A stretch of DNA of 64,000 bases from an uncultured Prevotellaceae bacterium (GCA_949295905.1 CASFNA010000011.1:57591-121590); one strand, 5' to 3'; shown: positions 9,361-18,423, numbered from the stretch's first letter. Numbers and translations: made by a program. The notes: generated from the sequence alone by a model not told the origin.

Positions 9361-9445
9361 GAAAGGCCATGTTTCGCATTCCGAAAGGCCGTCAATTGAA
9401 CGCTAAAAGGCCGTCTTTTGCAATGTAAAAGACGGCCTTTTGCAA
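9361..9445. repeat. 22-bp-period palindrome array A (4 units)
   Basis: Four cores of the type AAAGGCCGTCTTTTG or its reverse complement start at 9361, 9383, 9405 and 9427, a spacing of exactly 22 bp. It is followed by a tail ACGCGTT...GATTACG that recurs beside other arrays. It lies between the barrel gene and the FAH promoter. Confidence 0.9.
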
Positions 9446-9504
9446 CGCGTTGTGTGCTAATGGATTACGAGTGTTGCGAAAAATAATGGAATGAAGCGCT
9501 AAAA

Positions 9505-12108
9505 TCAGAAGCCGAAGCGCAGCCCTAACAATAGTTCCCGAGGGCGCAGGCGGCTGACGGTTACAATGTGTTCGGTGTCGGTCAGCCATCGCCGCTCGAA
9601 TGTTGAGCGGCCGAAAATGTTGTTCACGTCAAGCCTTATCTCGTAGGTGCGTGCCTTGTATGATACCGACAAGTCGGAGAAGAACGATGAGGTAACGCTT
9701 CTGTCGTTGCTGTGATACAGTTCGTTGCTCCACGCCAATAGCCATTTGCCTTGTGTGATGTATGTGTTCAGTGTGTGATGCAGATAAAGCATGTCAGCAC
9801 TCCGGTCGCCGTCTGTGCTGCGGCTGGTCTGGTGGTTGGCGTTGAGCGATGATGACAGGTCTGCCGAAATCCAGTCGGCCGGCCTTACGCCTACGGTGAG
9901 GTTTACGTTGTCAGAGGTAGACCGGCATGGCGTGAGAGTGTTGTCTGTCAGTAGTTTGTAGTTGTGCCGTGATGCTGTGGCCGCCAGGCTGAGATACAGT
10001 CCGGCCCAGTCGAAGCTCTTGCTGGCATTGCCGCGCAGGGTTAATGTGCTTGTGCCGGAGCGCAGACCGGTGGGTATTGTACGGTAGACGCCTTCGTTTA
10101 GGTCGGCGCGGTATACTGTGTTGTTGCCGGAATGGGCGTAAGACAGGCCTCCGTTGGCAAAGAAACCGTGTATCACGTCTTTGTAATTTGCCGACAGCGA
10201 CATGGTGTGCGCCGCCGTATAGTCAAGAGTTCCCGTGCCTTGGCGCACCGTGCGGTAGTCTGTGAACACGGCTGCCGCCCCGGATGTCAGGGCATCCTGC
10301 GGCTGCCAAGAGTACATGTAGCTTGCGTATATGTCCCACCGCGCCTTCGGCTTGACGCTCACGTATGCCGAAGGCTCTACCGTCAGGATGCTGCGTCGCT
10401 GCCCGTTAAGTCTGCGGTAACGCCATGACAAAGGCGCGTTGAGGCCGAAGCGCAGCCGCTTACATTGATAGCTGGCCGACGGAGCGATGTATATGCGGTA
10501 TTCGTCGTAGTTCTCGGTGGCGGTGTTGATTGGGTTGGCGATGTCGAGAGTTTGCCGTTTCATGTCGAAACCGGCGGTGTAGTCGATGTGCATCAGCCAC
10601 AGTCGGTGGCCGAATTTAGTGGCAGCGTTCCATGTGAAGGTGCTTATGTCGAGTCTTTCATGCGTGCCGTCGTGTAGCAGCAGCGTGCCCGGCAGCGAGC
10701 TGTAGGCTGCCGACGACGTGGCTGACAGGCTGCGTCCGCCGCGCAGGTTGTGTATGAGGCTTGTGTAGTCTGTTATGTACCACTTGTGCGGACGCACGCT
10801 GCGTCGCGTTTCTTTACTGTCGAGCATGGTGGTGCCGTTGCTGTGTGCGAAGCTGGCGTGTCCGTTAACGGTGTTCACGAGATAAAAGCTGTCCTTGTTG
10901 ATTTTGTACATCAGTTCGCCGTCTATGTCGGAGTCGTAGCTCCGTGCGTCGTAACTTTCGGTCACGATGGCAGTATTCCCAATGTTGGTGTATGTCGTGT
11001 AAGAGTCCTGCCGTTGCAGGCTTTTGTCGAAAAGTGCGGTCAGCTGCATCCTCAGGTCGTTGCCTCCACGCGTGCGCAGCAGCCAGTTGGTGGCCGCAAT
11101 GTGCGTGTCGTTGAACATGGTGCGGTTCTTTTGCAGTCCTGTTCCGCCTATCCCGATGTTCGACAGCAGGCCGTATTCCGTGGGAACGAACCCGTCTGGC
11201 GATACCAACGGCTTCACTTCGCGGCTTATGTCCTTGCCTGTGTTGTCGCATTTGTACATCGATATACTTTGCATCTTGCGCGAAAAGAGCATCGCCAGCG
11301 CCCTGCCGCCATAAAGGAAGTCGCCTTCGTCCTGCACGGCGGCGCCTGCCTGCACGGCCATCTCTCCCTGCCAAACGTTCTTCACGCTGTCTTCAAGCAC
11401 AATGTTCAGCGCGGCCTGGTCGCTGAAGGTCACGTCCTGAAGGGCGCGCACAGGCTGGTGGCGCTCCAGCACCTGCACCGTCTTCACCTTAATAGCATCG
11501 AGGTTCTCGCTCGCCGTGGCGTATTTGCCGCCCATGAGGTCCATTCCCTCTATGTAAAACTTGTTGATGCTCTTGCCTTGATATGTTATGTGGCCGTCTT
11601 CTCCGACGTCAAGTCCGGGCATTCTCTTTATCACGTCGGCTATGGAACGGTCGCTCTCGCGACGGAAACTGCTAACGGCGTAGTTCAAGGTGTCACCCCG
11701 CAGACTTATCTTTGGTGGCTTGACCTTAACCTCTTTCAGGACAAACGCCGTCACATCCATCGTCACCGTTTGTCCGTTGCGGTATCTGCCTACGGGCAAT
11801 GACACTTTGCCGTAGCCCATATTCCTGAACTCTATGCTGTCGGTTGATTGGATGGAGGTAGGCATTTTAATCATGAACGTGCCACCGGCTGCGGTTATGG
11901 CGTATGCTTTTACATTGCCCTTGCTGCTTTTAAGCATTACCGATACGCCGCGCAGGGGCCGTCCTGAAGAGTCGCACACCGTTCCTGTAAGCTTCTGCGC
12001 CGTGGCGTACAGTGGCAATGACACGAGCAACAGTAGCAGCGCCAGGTGGTGTTTCCCGTTACTGCGAGCGGCAGGTTTTCTCTCTTTCACATTCCGCAGC
12101 GGTTTCAT
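9505..12108 (-). CDS. Outer-membrane beta-barrel with carboxypeptidase-like N-terminal domain (TonB-receptor-like)
   Basis: 867 residues. After a signal sequence (about 20-38, ending ATAQ) comes a CarboxypepD_reg-like beta-sandwich (about 40-118: GTVCDSSGRPLRGVSVMLKSS). Next is a plug-like segment with IADVIKRMPGLDVGEDGHITYQGK, then a long beta-barrel ending in Phe (GLRFGF), the usual barrel-assembly signal. It resembles TonB-dependent receptors, but no TonB box was identified. Its start overlaps the upstream GLPGLI gene by 4 nt, so the two are coupled. Substrate unknown. Confidence 0.85.
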   Translation of the reverse strand: MKPLRNVKERKPAARSNGKHHLALLLLLVSLPLYATAQKLTGTVCDSSGRPLRGVSVMLKSSKGNVKAYAITAAGGTFMIKMPTSIQSTDSIEFRNMGYGKVSLPVGRYRNGQTVTMDVTAFVLKEVKVKPPKISLRGDTLNYAVSSFRRESDRSIADVIKRMPGLDVGEDGHITYQGKSINKFYIEGMDLMGGKYATASENLDAIKVKTVQVLERHQPVRALQDVTFSDQAALNIVLEDSVKNVWQGEMAVQAGAAVQDEGDFLYGGRALAMLFSRKMQSISMYKCDNTGKDISREVKPLVSPDGFVPTEYGLLSNIGIGGTGLQKNRTMFNDTHIAATNWLLRTRGGNDLRMQLTALFDKSLQRQDSYTTYTNIGNTAIVTESYDARSYDSDIDGELMYKINKDSFYLVNTVNGHASFAHSNGTTMLDSKETRRSVRPHKWYITDYTSLIHNLRGGRSLSATSSAAYSSLPGTLLLHDGTHERLDISTFTWNAATKFGHRLWLMHIDYTAGFDMKRQTLDIANPINTATENYDEYRIYIAPSASYQCKRLRFGLNAPLSWRYRRLNGQRRSILTVEPSAYVSVKPKARWDIYASYMYSWQPQDALTSGAAAVFTDYRTVRQGTGTLDYTAAHTMSLSANYKDVIHGFFANGGLSYAHSGNNTVYRADLNEGVYRTIPTGLRSGTSTLTLRGNASKSFDWAGLYLSLAATASRHNYKLLTDNTLTPCRSTSDNVNLTVGVRPADWISADLSSSLNANHQTSRSTDGDRSADMLYLHHTLNTYITQGKWLLAWSNELYHSNDRSVTSSFFSDLSVSYKARTYEIRLDVNNIFGRSTFERRWLTDTEHIVTVSRLRPRELLLGLRFGF

Positions 12109-12926
12109 TCCTTGCCGTAATATTCAATGAATTCTGCCTTTGTTTTCTGTAATGCGTTTGCGCCGTATGTTTTGACGGCTATCTTTTTGAAGTCAGTGCC
12201 GCTGCGTTGGGTCAGAAAACCAATAGGGTCTTCAAGTCGTCTGCGCATGAATTTGTAGTATTCCGTGGCCGTGCAGTCGGTATATGCAGTGCTTTTAGGC
12301 AAAATCCAAATGTCGTCGGTGCGTTCTACTCCTATGCATTCGAATGTATAAAGTCCTTCGCTTTCTTCTGCTTTGAGTATAAGTCCTGGCAGTCCACAGA
12401 GTTTCCAAGGTCCGTCTTGTATGGGTATATCTGGCGAATACCATACTGTCCATTGTCGTCCGCGTAGCTTTGCCACCGCCTTTTGGCATCGGTAACCGAT
12501 GATAACCGTGTCACCTTCGAGCAAGTTCCACTTTATCTGTGGCATGTCTTCTACATACCTGTATACCTCGTCCGGCGTGAACTCGTCAATAAAGGTCAGT
12601 TCCCCGTTCTTTGGCATACCTTTATATATATGCCAGCTTTGCCCGTTCGTGCAACTGCTTGTGGCTGTATTAAGGCTTTCGATGCTTACGTTGCCAGCGT
12701 TGTTTAGGCTGTCTATTATCTCTTTTTCACGTTTCATGTTCTCGCTGTAGAAGTGAGACGTGTGTTCGTCGATGTCAAGGGCCATCCTGTCGGTTTGGGT
12801 TGTGACGGTGTAATAACGTTCAGTATAGCTGACATTGATAGTCGTATTTCTCGCTGTTTGCCCTTTGGCTGGGATAGGGATGAGTGCCGTTGAAACAAGG
12901 ATTGCTGTTGCCAAGATAGTATTCAT
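12105..12926 (-). CDS. GLPGLI family protein, copy 2
   Basis: Secreted protein of 273 residues with an N-terminal signal peptide (MNTILATAILVSTALIPIPAKG). The family signature is present as GPWKLCGLPGLIL, preceded by WTVWYSPDIPIQDG and DMPQIKWNLLEGDTVI. The function of GLPGLI proteins is not established. It lies 12 bp downstream of a paralog of identical length and overlaps the barrel gene by 4 nt. The three probably act together in the envelope (inferred). Confidence 0.88.
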   Translation of the reverse strand: MNTILATAILVSTALIPIPAKGQTARNTTINVSYTERYYTVTTQTDRMALDIDEHTSHFYSENMKREKEIIDSLNNAGNVSIESLNTATSSCTNGQSWHIYKGMPKNGELTFIDEFTPDEVYRYVEDMPQIKWNLLEGDTVIIGYRCQKAVAKLRGRQWTVWYSPDIPIQDGPWKLCGLPGLILKAEESEGLYTFECIGVERTDDIWILPKSTAYTDCTATEYYKFMRRRLEDPIGFLTQRSGTDFKKIAVKTYGANALQKTKAEFIEYYGKE

Positions 12927-12938
12927 AAGCGTTCGATG

Positions 12939-13760
12939 TTATTTCTTACTGTTGTAAATCTCAATAAAGGTCGCTTTCTTTTTTTTCAGGGCTTCCGGTC
13001 CTATGTGTTCGCGTGCAATTTTTGTTGCAGGAATGCCGAGCACCTTTTCAAGGTATAAAGTTCCTTGCGAGTAATAATCGTTGTAAACCGACTGCAATTC
13101 TTCGGGCGAGCAGTCTATGTATTGTTCTTTGGGAAGTGTTATAGGCTTGTCGTTGCCGTGCTCAATCCCCGTGCAATAGAACGAGTATAGCCCCGAACTG
13201 TCAGCCGCTCCAAGTATAAGTCCGGGCAGTCCGCCGAGCTTCCACGGCCCGTCTTGTATCGGAATGTCTGGCGAATACCATGCCGTCCACATGCGTCCGC
13301 GCAATGTTCCCGTTGCTTTTTTGCACTGGTATCCGGCGATGACGGTGTCGCCTTCAAGCAAAGTCCATTCAAATTGCGGCATGTCTTCTTCATATTTGAA
13401 GGCGTCTTTGATTATCTTGTCAGTGTAGACAAGGGTGCCTTGGCGTGGAAAATTCTTGAAGACATTGTAAGCCTGTGCGCTGCTCAGCTTCTTGATTATT
13501 GAGCGCACGCCGCTGATGCTTGGCGTTCCGCTGTTGTTCACGCTGTCAAGCACTTCCTGCTCCCTTACTTTCCAAAGGCTGTAAAAGTGTGAACAACTGT
13601 CTCCGATATCAAGTTCCGTCATGTCCTTTTGGCATTTTTCCTCCTCGGAATGTGAATAGGTAGTGTCGTAAACGACCTTTACTCTGACGCTGTCTATGGC
13701 TGAAAAGGTTACGCCTGGCATGAAAAGCGTCAAAAAAGCGAGTAATATGTATCTTGTCAT
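12939..13760 (-). CDS. GLPGLI family protein, copy 1
   Basis: 273 residues from the chosen start MTRYILLAFLTLF, which gives a proper signal peptide; a longer in-frame start would put 28 unlikely residues ahead of it. It has GPWKLGGLPGLIL and MWTAWYSPDIPIQDG and aligns along most of its length with the next gene, so the pair arose by duplication. It is the first gene of the GLPGLI-GLPGLI-barrel operon. Function unknown. Confidence 0.88.
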   Translation of the reverse strand: MTRYILLAFLTLFMPGVTFSAIDSVRVKVVYDTTYSHSEEEKCQKDMTELDIGDSCSHFYSLWKVREQEVLDSVNNSGTPSISGVRSIIKKLSSAQAYNVFKNFPRQGTLVYTDKIIKDAFKYEEDMPQFEWTLLEGDTVIAGYQCKKATGTLRGRMWTAWYSPDIPIQDGPWKLGGLPGLILGAADSSGLYSFYCTGIEHGNDKPITLPKEQYIDCSPEELQSVYNDYYSQGTLYLEKVLGIPATKIAREHIGPEALKKKKATFIEIYNSKK

Positions 13761-13791
13761 AAATATAATTATTTGACAATCCATTTGTTTG

Positions 13792-13822
13792 AGTGTGGGC
13801 ACAAACTTTGTTATGCCCACAC
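13792..13822. terminator. Hairpin between small secreted protein gene and GLPGLI genes
   Basis: AGTGTGGGCA and TGCCCACACT pair perfectly around an 11-nt loop. On the minus strand it follows the 87-residue protein gene. No strong U tract is present, so termination is only probable. Confidence 0.5.
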
Positions 13823-13851
13823 TTGGAGTAAGTATTGTTAACAAAGTACTG

Positions 13852-14115
13852 TTATAAATGGTTCATGCCATTTCCTGCTTCATACGCATCAACAATATTT
13901 CCGTACCCGTCTTCGACATATACAATGTGCTGACCTTCCCGAGTTGTGACTTCCCAATAAGTTAGTCCGTCCATCGTCAAGACAAAGTCAATGCTTTGAA
14001 GATGTCCGTGTTCAAAATCGCTTGCTTTAAAAGCATTGGCTGATTGCGGCATTGCCACCATGAAAGCGCAGGCAAGTGCGGAAATAAGTGCTGCTTTTTT
14101 GAAAATTTTTTTCAT
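13852..14115 (-). CDS. Small secreted protein of unknown function
   Basis: 87 residues with a clear signal peptide (MKKIFKKAALISALACAFMVAMPQSANA). The mature part of about 58 residues is acidic and has THR-rich text YWEVTTREGQHIVYVEDGYGN. No family is recognised. The start has a plausible Lys-rich N-terminus, and the stop lies before a hairpin. It may be an exported peptide. Confidence 0.6.
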   Translation of the reverse strand: MKKIFKKAALISALACAFMVAMPQSANAFKASDFEHGHLQSIDFVLTMDGLTYWEVTTREGQHIVYVEDGYGNIVDAYEAGNGMNHL

Positions 14116-14281
14116 AAATACTTAGTTCTTTTTTGTACTCAGGAGTTCCTTGCCGTAGTACTGTTGACATATTTTTCAACCATCAGGAACTTGATATTCC
14201 GCATGTCGGCATACGCGATGAAAGCTTTTGCCGCCGAGTTTTCGAGGCTCGGTTTGCACTGTATTTTCAGGTGGCAGTTAA

Positions 14282-14566
14282 TTAACTTCTGTATTTTTCT
14301 GAATAAATAAGGATGTTGCGGTAAGGCGTGAATGATACTTTTGTATGTTCTGGCACTGTTATTTTTTCCCCAGTGTCATGTCTAATATGGCGCTTCAGGG
14401 GAATTTTCTTCATTCTGAACTTGCCGAAATCAGATAATGTCAGCGTTTCTCCGGACTTCAAAACGTCGCCGATTGTTCCGAGAAAGGCGTTTGTCAGTCT
14501 GCGCACATCGCTTAATTTGCAGCCGGTACTCGATGCTATGGCTTCTATAAGTTGCTCTTTGTCCAT
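14282..14566 (-). CDS. HU-family DNA-binding protein
   Basis: 94 residues, the usual size of HU/IHF subunits. It has the two N-terminal helices (MDKEQLIEAIASSTGCKLSDVRRLTNAFL), the turn LSDFGKFRMKKIP and a short version of the DNA-binding arm, then SFTPYRN. The ATG overlaps the stop of the upstream gene by one base (TGATG), so translation is coupled. A nucleoid or structural role is likely; a specific target is not known. Confidence 0.85.
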   Translation of the reverse strand: MDKEQLIEAIASSTGCKLSDVRRLTNAFLGTIGDVLKSGETLTLSDFGKFRMKKIPLKRHIRHDTGEKITVPEHTKVSFTPYRNILIYSEKYRS

Positions 14567-14949
14567 CAAACTTCAAATTCTCCGACCATGTAATACTCGT
14601 TGGTTTCAATCTCAATGGTATAAGTCCCCTTGTCAAGGTCGCCTATATAGAAGAGGCTATTGCCATTTTCGACAACCTGCATCATATCGTCCTTAACGAC
14701 TTGTCCTTGCGAATTGAGTATTGATATATGCGCACTTGTATCGTCAAAACTTACATACTGCAAGCACAGATATAGTTCTGACTGGTATAAATTGGGCACA
14801 TATACTATTGACCTTCCCTTGGGTTGTTCCGTCTTAGGGTCCATATGGCATTCCACTTGCTCCCACCCAGCCACGTCAAATACGGTATCAGCATTCACGG
14901 CTGATAATCCGACAAGTGAAACAAACAATGATAATACTAACCTTTTCAT
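14566..14949 (-). CDS. Secreted DUF3244-like protein
   Basis: 127 residues from start MKRLVLSLFVSLVG. A start 10 codons upstream is possible but would spoil the signal peptide. The C-terminal half has a short beta-sandwich (LYLCLQYVSFDDTSAHISI, then GDLDKGTYTIEIET) like the DUF3244 proteins of Bacteroidales, whose role is unknown. It is the first gene of a two-gene unit with the HU-like gene. Confidence 0.6.
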   Translation of the reverse strand: MKRLVLSLFVSLVGLSAVNADTVFDVAGWEQVECHMDPKTEQPKGRSIVYVPNLYQSELYLCLQYVSFDDTSAHISILNSQGQVVKDDMMQVVENGNSLFYIGDLDKGTYTIEIETNEYYMVGEFEV

Positions 14950-14965
14950 GCTCAAAAGTTTTCCG

Positions 14966-14973
14966 CAAAGGTA
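14966..14973 (-). promoter_or_regulatory. -7 box for the DUF3244-like/HU unit
   Basis: Minus strand reads TACCTTTG, 17 bp ahead of the start codon. The 5' leader would be very short. Confidence 0.5.
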
Positions 14974-15073
14974 AGACAAACGGAAAACTAATGATGCGTT
15001 TCAGACTTAACAAAAGTTCACAAGATTGGCATACAGCTGCGTAACATTCTATAAACAAGGCACTTATGCAAAA

Positions 15074-16810
15074 CTAAAAACCGCGTATGAACGCATCCAA
15101 TTCTTTTGAAGAGCCCTTCTTATGAAACATTTTAGAATACAGACGTGACTTAGCCATGCTGAGCGAGCTTGCCGAATAAGTAGAAATGCCGCATATCTCT
15201 TTGGCCGAAAGACCGGTTTTAACCATGCAGCAAACCCACATCTCCTGTGCGGTAATGTCTGGATAAAACTCTTTCAGACGGTCAGTAAAGTCATTATAGG
15301 CTTTGTTCAACGCCTCGGCAAGCTTGTGGTAATCAGCCGAAGTGGGCACAGCCGTAAGAGAATGATACAGCTTGTACACATCAGTATCGGCAAAGTCAGA
15401 CACCAATAGCTCGCCATGCTTGTGTTCAAAGGCCATCTGCTCGTCACGCCTCTTCAACATCTCGGCCTCGCTGCGGATAAGTTCCTTACGTAAAGAGGTA
15501 AGCGTCTTATTGGAGGCTGACAGTTCCTTTTCAAGTTCCTTTATGCGTTCGATGTTGCGTTGGGTGCTTTGAAGTTCGCGCAAACGCTGCTGCTGTCGGT
15601 ACCGTCTTACGCGTTCTTGCTGCTCCTTGATTTTTCTTTTCCGTTTGAAATAAGTCCGCGTCAAGGCCAATGAAGCGGCTATAACCGTAAGAATCAAGAC
15701 GGACAATATGATGGTTAGGCGCAGTCGAGAGCTTGCCAAGGCTGCATTCTTTCGCTCAATATCGAGTAATCGTTCCATACCCGACATAAAGTCAGCATAC
15801 TCTATTACCTGGGTTTGGGCCACGGAGTCGGCATAATCAGCATAAAGTTTATAATATGCAAGGGCTTCAAACTTGTCACCGGCCTTCTCATACAGTCTTG
15901 CCAAGTCGAGTGACGCATCCCTGTTGCTGGCAACAGGAGCATACTCCATCCCCTTCTTATTGTAATATATGGCAGAGTCAAGACGGTTTATGCGTTCATA
16001 ATACATCGCCCATGTAAAACAATGGGGCGCAATGTTCTCGGCGTTTGTGCTGTTGAAAGGAACAGATAAAGCCTTGCGTGCATCGCCGACACGGTCTTCC
16101 TCAATATATATAACGGCCAATTCCTCCATCACCATGTTATAAAGGTAAGCGTCGTTCAAGGCTTCCGCCTTCATGGCGGCACGCTTATAATAAGGTATGG
16201 CTACATCGTTACGCTTCAAATAGCTGTAAGAACGGCCTATGTCGCGCAGCGAATATACTTCGACAGACGGCACGTCGGCCTTCTTCGCATACTTGTATGA
16301 GAGTTTGTTATATTGCAAGGCCTTATCGTGCAAGCCCCTTTCCTCATAGACATCACCGGCCCACATGGCGGCGCGGGCCTTGTAGCGGCAGAGTGCCGGG
16401 TAGTTGCCGCCATCTACGGCAAGGGTTTTGTCGAAGGCCGAAAGGGCGTGGCCGTACAGCCGCATGTCGCAATACACGCGGCCGAGCACGTAGCATGAGC
16501 GAGCACGTTGCAGTGGAGTGCCGTGCGCGGAAAAGTATTCTGTGGTGGGAAGCATGGCCGAGTCTGACGTATGCGTTATGTAGAGCTTGTCCTCCGCCTC
16601 CGTTTTTGTCAGTGTGTATGCCATGCGCACGGCCTTGCCCGCACGCAAAAACAATGCGGAGTCACGGCGGAGCATGGCAAGCGAGCTGTCAGGTTGCTCT
16701 TCGATTAGGCTGTCGGCGGTGTGCAACATGCTTTTGCACGCGCCGTCGCCGCAAGATGCAAGCAGCGGAAGCACCAAAGCCAACAGCATGTATTTGCGGA
16801 ATATCCTCAT
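15074..16810 (-). CDS. TPR lipoprotein with transmembrane helix and C-terminal LuxR-like HTH
   Basis: 578 residues from MRIFRKYMLLALVLPLLASCG, which has a lipobox (LLASC). A longer start is possible but not conserved-looking. Tetratricopeptide-like helices fill about 25-370. A transmembrane helix follows (LRLTIILSVLILTVIAASLAL), then a coiled coil rich in Arg/Gln/Glu, then a C-terminal region with DITAQEMWVCCMVKTGLSAKEI and SASSLSMAKSRLYSKM, reading like a LuxR-type helix-turn-helix. This layout recalls the Bacteroidales membrane-anchored regulators in which a periplasmic sensor is fused to a cytoplasmic HTH. Target genes are unknown. Confidence 0.78.
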   Translation of the reverse strand: MRIFRKYMLLALVLPLLASCGDGACKSMLHTADSLIEEQPDSSLAMLRRDSALFLRAGKAVRMAYTLTKTEAEDKLYITHTSDSAMLPTTEYFSAHGTPLQRARSCYVLGRVYCDMRLYGHALSAFDKTLAVDGGNYPALCRYKARAAMWAGDVYEERGLHDKALQYNKLSYKYAKKADVPSVEVYSLRDIGRSYSYLKRNDVAIPYYKRAAMKAEALNDAYLYNMVMEELAVIYIEEDRVGDARKALSVPFNSTNAENIAPHCFTWAMYYERINRLDSAIYYNKKGMEYAPVASNRDASLDLARLYEKAGDKFEALAYYKLYADYADSVAQTQVIEYADFMSGMERLLDIERKNAALASSRLRLTIILSVLILTVIAASLALTRTYFKRKRKIKEQQERVRRYRQQQRLRELQSTQRNIERIKELEKELSASNKTLTSLRKELIRSEAEMLKRRDEQMAFEHKHGELLVSDFADTDVYKLYHSLTAVPTSADYHKLAEALNKAYNDFTDRLKEFYPDITAQEMWVCCMVKTGLSAKEICGISTYSASSLSMAKSRLYSKMFHKKGSSKELDAFIRGF

Positions 16811-16861
16811 CTTACGTTTTTTTATGTAAAGAAGTTTTGTTTTACAGGGCTTCTTGCATTG

Positions 16862-16869
16862 CAAAATTA
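16862..16869 (-). promoter_or_regulatory. -7 box for the TPR/HTH lipoprotein
   Basis: Minus strand reads TAATTTTG about 50 bp ahead of the start codon. Confidence 0.5.
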
Positions 16870-16984
16870 ATAAAAACATGCAACATTGTGCCGGCAGCCA
16901 GTACATTTATTTTTCGGTCGGCGGCTGTATCCTATACAGTTTGCAATGCTTATGTTAAACCCGATTGGCGGCATTTCGCATTCC

Positions 16985-17046
16985 GAAAGGCCGTCAATTG
17001 AACGCTAAAAGGCCGCGTTTTGGAGTGCAAAAGACGGCCTTTTGCA
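16985..17046. repeat. 22-bp-period palindrome array B (3 units)
   Basis: Cores start at 16985, 17007 and 17029 (22-bp steps). The array and its tail (CAACGCGTT...GCGTTAC) closely match array A on the same strand. It lies between the divergent TPR/HTH gene and pyrE. The rest of 16811-17250 holds two promoters and nothing else recognised. Confidence 0.9.
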
Positions 17047-17142
17047 ACGCGTTGGAAATCAATGCGTTACAAAAGAGGTTGTGGAAGGACATCTTGGCGG
17101 CGGCTGACGGCGGCGGAGTTCGGTTAAAAATAGGGCGAATAA

Positions 17143-17174
17143 TTTTGTTTTACACGGCAAAAAACGTAACTTTG
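17143..17174 (+). promoter_or_regulatory. Promoter of pyrE
   Basis: TTTTG (17143-17147), 19-nt spacer, TAACTTTG (17167-17174): a near-ideal Bacteroidetes promoter, giving a leader of about 70 nt. Confidence 0.8.
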
Positions 17175-17250
17175 CACGATATAAACGCGCACGGGCGGAA
17201 GGCCGCCGGGCGCATGGGCATATAATAATAAGGTATAAAACTATAAAGAC

Positions 17251-17883
17251 ATGGACACACTGAAAAGAGCATTGGCATCGAAACTGCTGAAGATAAAGGC
17301 TATCAAGCTGCAACCCGACAACCCCTTTACGTGGGCTTCGGGATGGAAGTCGCCGTTCTATTGTGACAACCGCAAGACGCTGTCTTACCCCGACCTGCGC
17401 GGTTTTGTTAAGTTAGAGCTGGCGCACGCGGTGCTGGCCCGCTTCCCCGAGGCAACGGCCGTGGCAGGCGTTGCGACGGGAGCCATAGCGCAGGGCGCGC
17501 TCGTTGCCGACGAGCTTGGCCTGCCCTTCGCCTACGTGCGCAGCAAGGCCAAGGACCACGGCATGGGCAACCTCATAGAGGGCGAGATGCCCGAGGGTGC
17601 CAAGGTGGTGGTCATTGAGGACCTGATTTCGACCGGAGGCAGCAGCCTGAAGGCCGTTGAGGCTCTGCGCGCGGCTGGCTTCGAGGTTGTAGGCATGGTG
17701 GCTTCGTACACCTACGGATTCCCCGTGGCGCAAAAGGCGTTCGAGGACGCCAAGGTGACACTGGTGACCCTGACCGACTATGAGCACGTAGTGGAGGAGG
17801 CCGTAGCCACCGGTTACATTACAGAGAAGGACGTAGAGCTGCTTCACGAGTGGCGCAAGGACCCGGCAAACTGGAGAAAATAG
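17251..17883 (+). CDS. pyrE: Orotate phosphoribosyltransferase
   Basis: Joins orotate and PRPP to make OMP in pyrimidine synthesis. It has 210 residues, the usual length. The PRPP-binding motif is VVVIEDLISTGGSS (about 118-131), and the flexible catalytic loop reads RSKAKDHGMGN. WASGWKSPFYCDNRKTLSYP near the N-terminus matches the orotate-binding side. It has its own promoter and leads a unit with the SRPBCC protein and argH. Confidence 0.96.
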   Translation: MDTLKRALASKLLKIKAIKLQPDNPFTWASGWKSPFYCDNRKTLSYPDLRGFVKLELAHAVLARFPEATAVAGVATGAIAQGALVADELGLPFAYVRSKAKDHGMGNLIEGEMPEGAKVVVIEDLISTGGSSLKAVEALRAAGFEVVGMVASYTYGFPVAQKAFEDAKVTLVTLTDYEHVVEEAVATGYITEKDVELLHEWRKDPANWRK

Positions 17884-17999
17884 AAGCCTCCTTCCAACCT
17901 CCCCGAGGGGAGGGGAGCGGCGGGCGATTGACATTTATATAAATATTATTAACCGAAAGCATCCTTTCCCCTCCCCTCGGGAAGGTAGGGTGGGGGCTT
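17884..17999. repeat. GC-rich inverted-repeat element, copy 2
   Basis: Arms at 17884-17915 and 17965-17999 (CTCCCCGAGGGG core, outer AAGCC...GGCTT) flank an AT-rich centre. It lies between pyrE and the SRPBCC gene. Confidence 0.8.
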
Positions 18000-18005
18000 A
18001 TACTT

Positions 18006-18416
18006 ATGAGCAAATACGAAAGTGGCGTTAAGCAAGTGCCCCATCCGCAAGAGGTGGTCTACGCAACGCTTAGCGACCTTAACAACATAGAGCGCGTAAA
18101 GGAGCGCATACCGGCGGACAAGCTACAGGACTTGACGTTCGACCACGATACGGTGAGCATCAGCGTGCCGCCCGTAGGCGCCATAACGCTGCGCATAATA
18201 GAGAGAGACGAACCCAAGTGCATCAAGTTTGAGACGGCCAACTCGCCCGTTCCATTCAACCTATGGGTGCAGCTGCTGCCCGTGACAAGCGACACTTGCA
18301 AGATGCGCGTCACGGTGAAGGCCGACATCCCCATGTTTCTCAAGCCGATGATTGGCTCAAAGCTGCAAGACGGCGTTGACAAAATAGCCGACGCTTTGGC
18401 TATGTTGCCGTACTGA
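18006..18416 (+). CDS. SRPBCC (START-like) family protein
   Basis: 136 residues with the layout of the polyketide-cyclase/START fold: an N-terminal KQVPHPQEVVYATLSDLNN, central beta strands and a long C-terminal helix (IGSKLQDGVDKIADALAML). These proteins bind a hydrophobic ligand in a cavity; the ligand is not known here. No signal peptide is present, so it is cytoplasmic. It sits between pyrE and argH. Confidence 0.75.
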   Translation: MSKYESGVKQVPHPQEVVYATLSDLNNIERVKERIPADKLQDLTFDHDTVSISVPPVGAITLRIIERDEPKCIKFETANSPVPFNLWVQLLPVTSDTCKMRVTVKADIPMFLKPMIGSKLQDGVDKIADALAMLPY

Positions 18417-18423
18417 TTTTATA

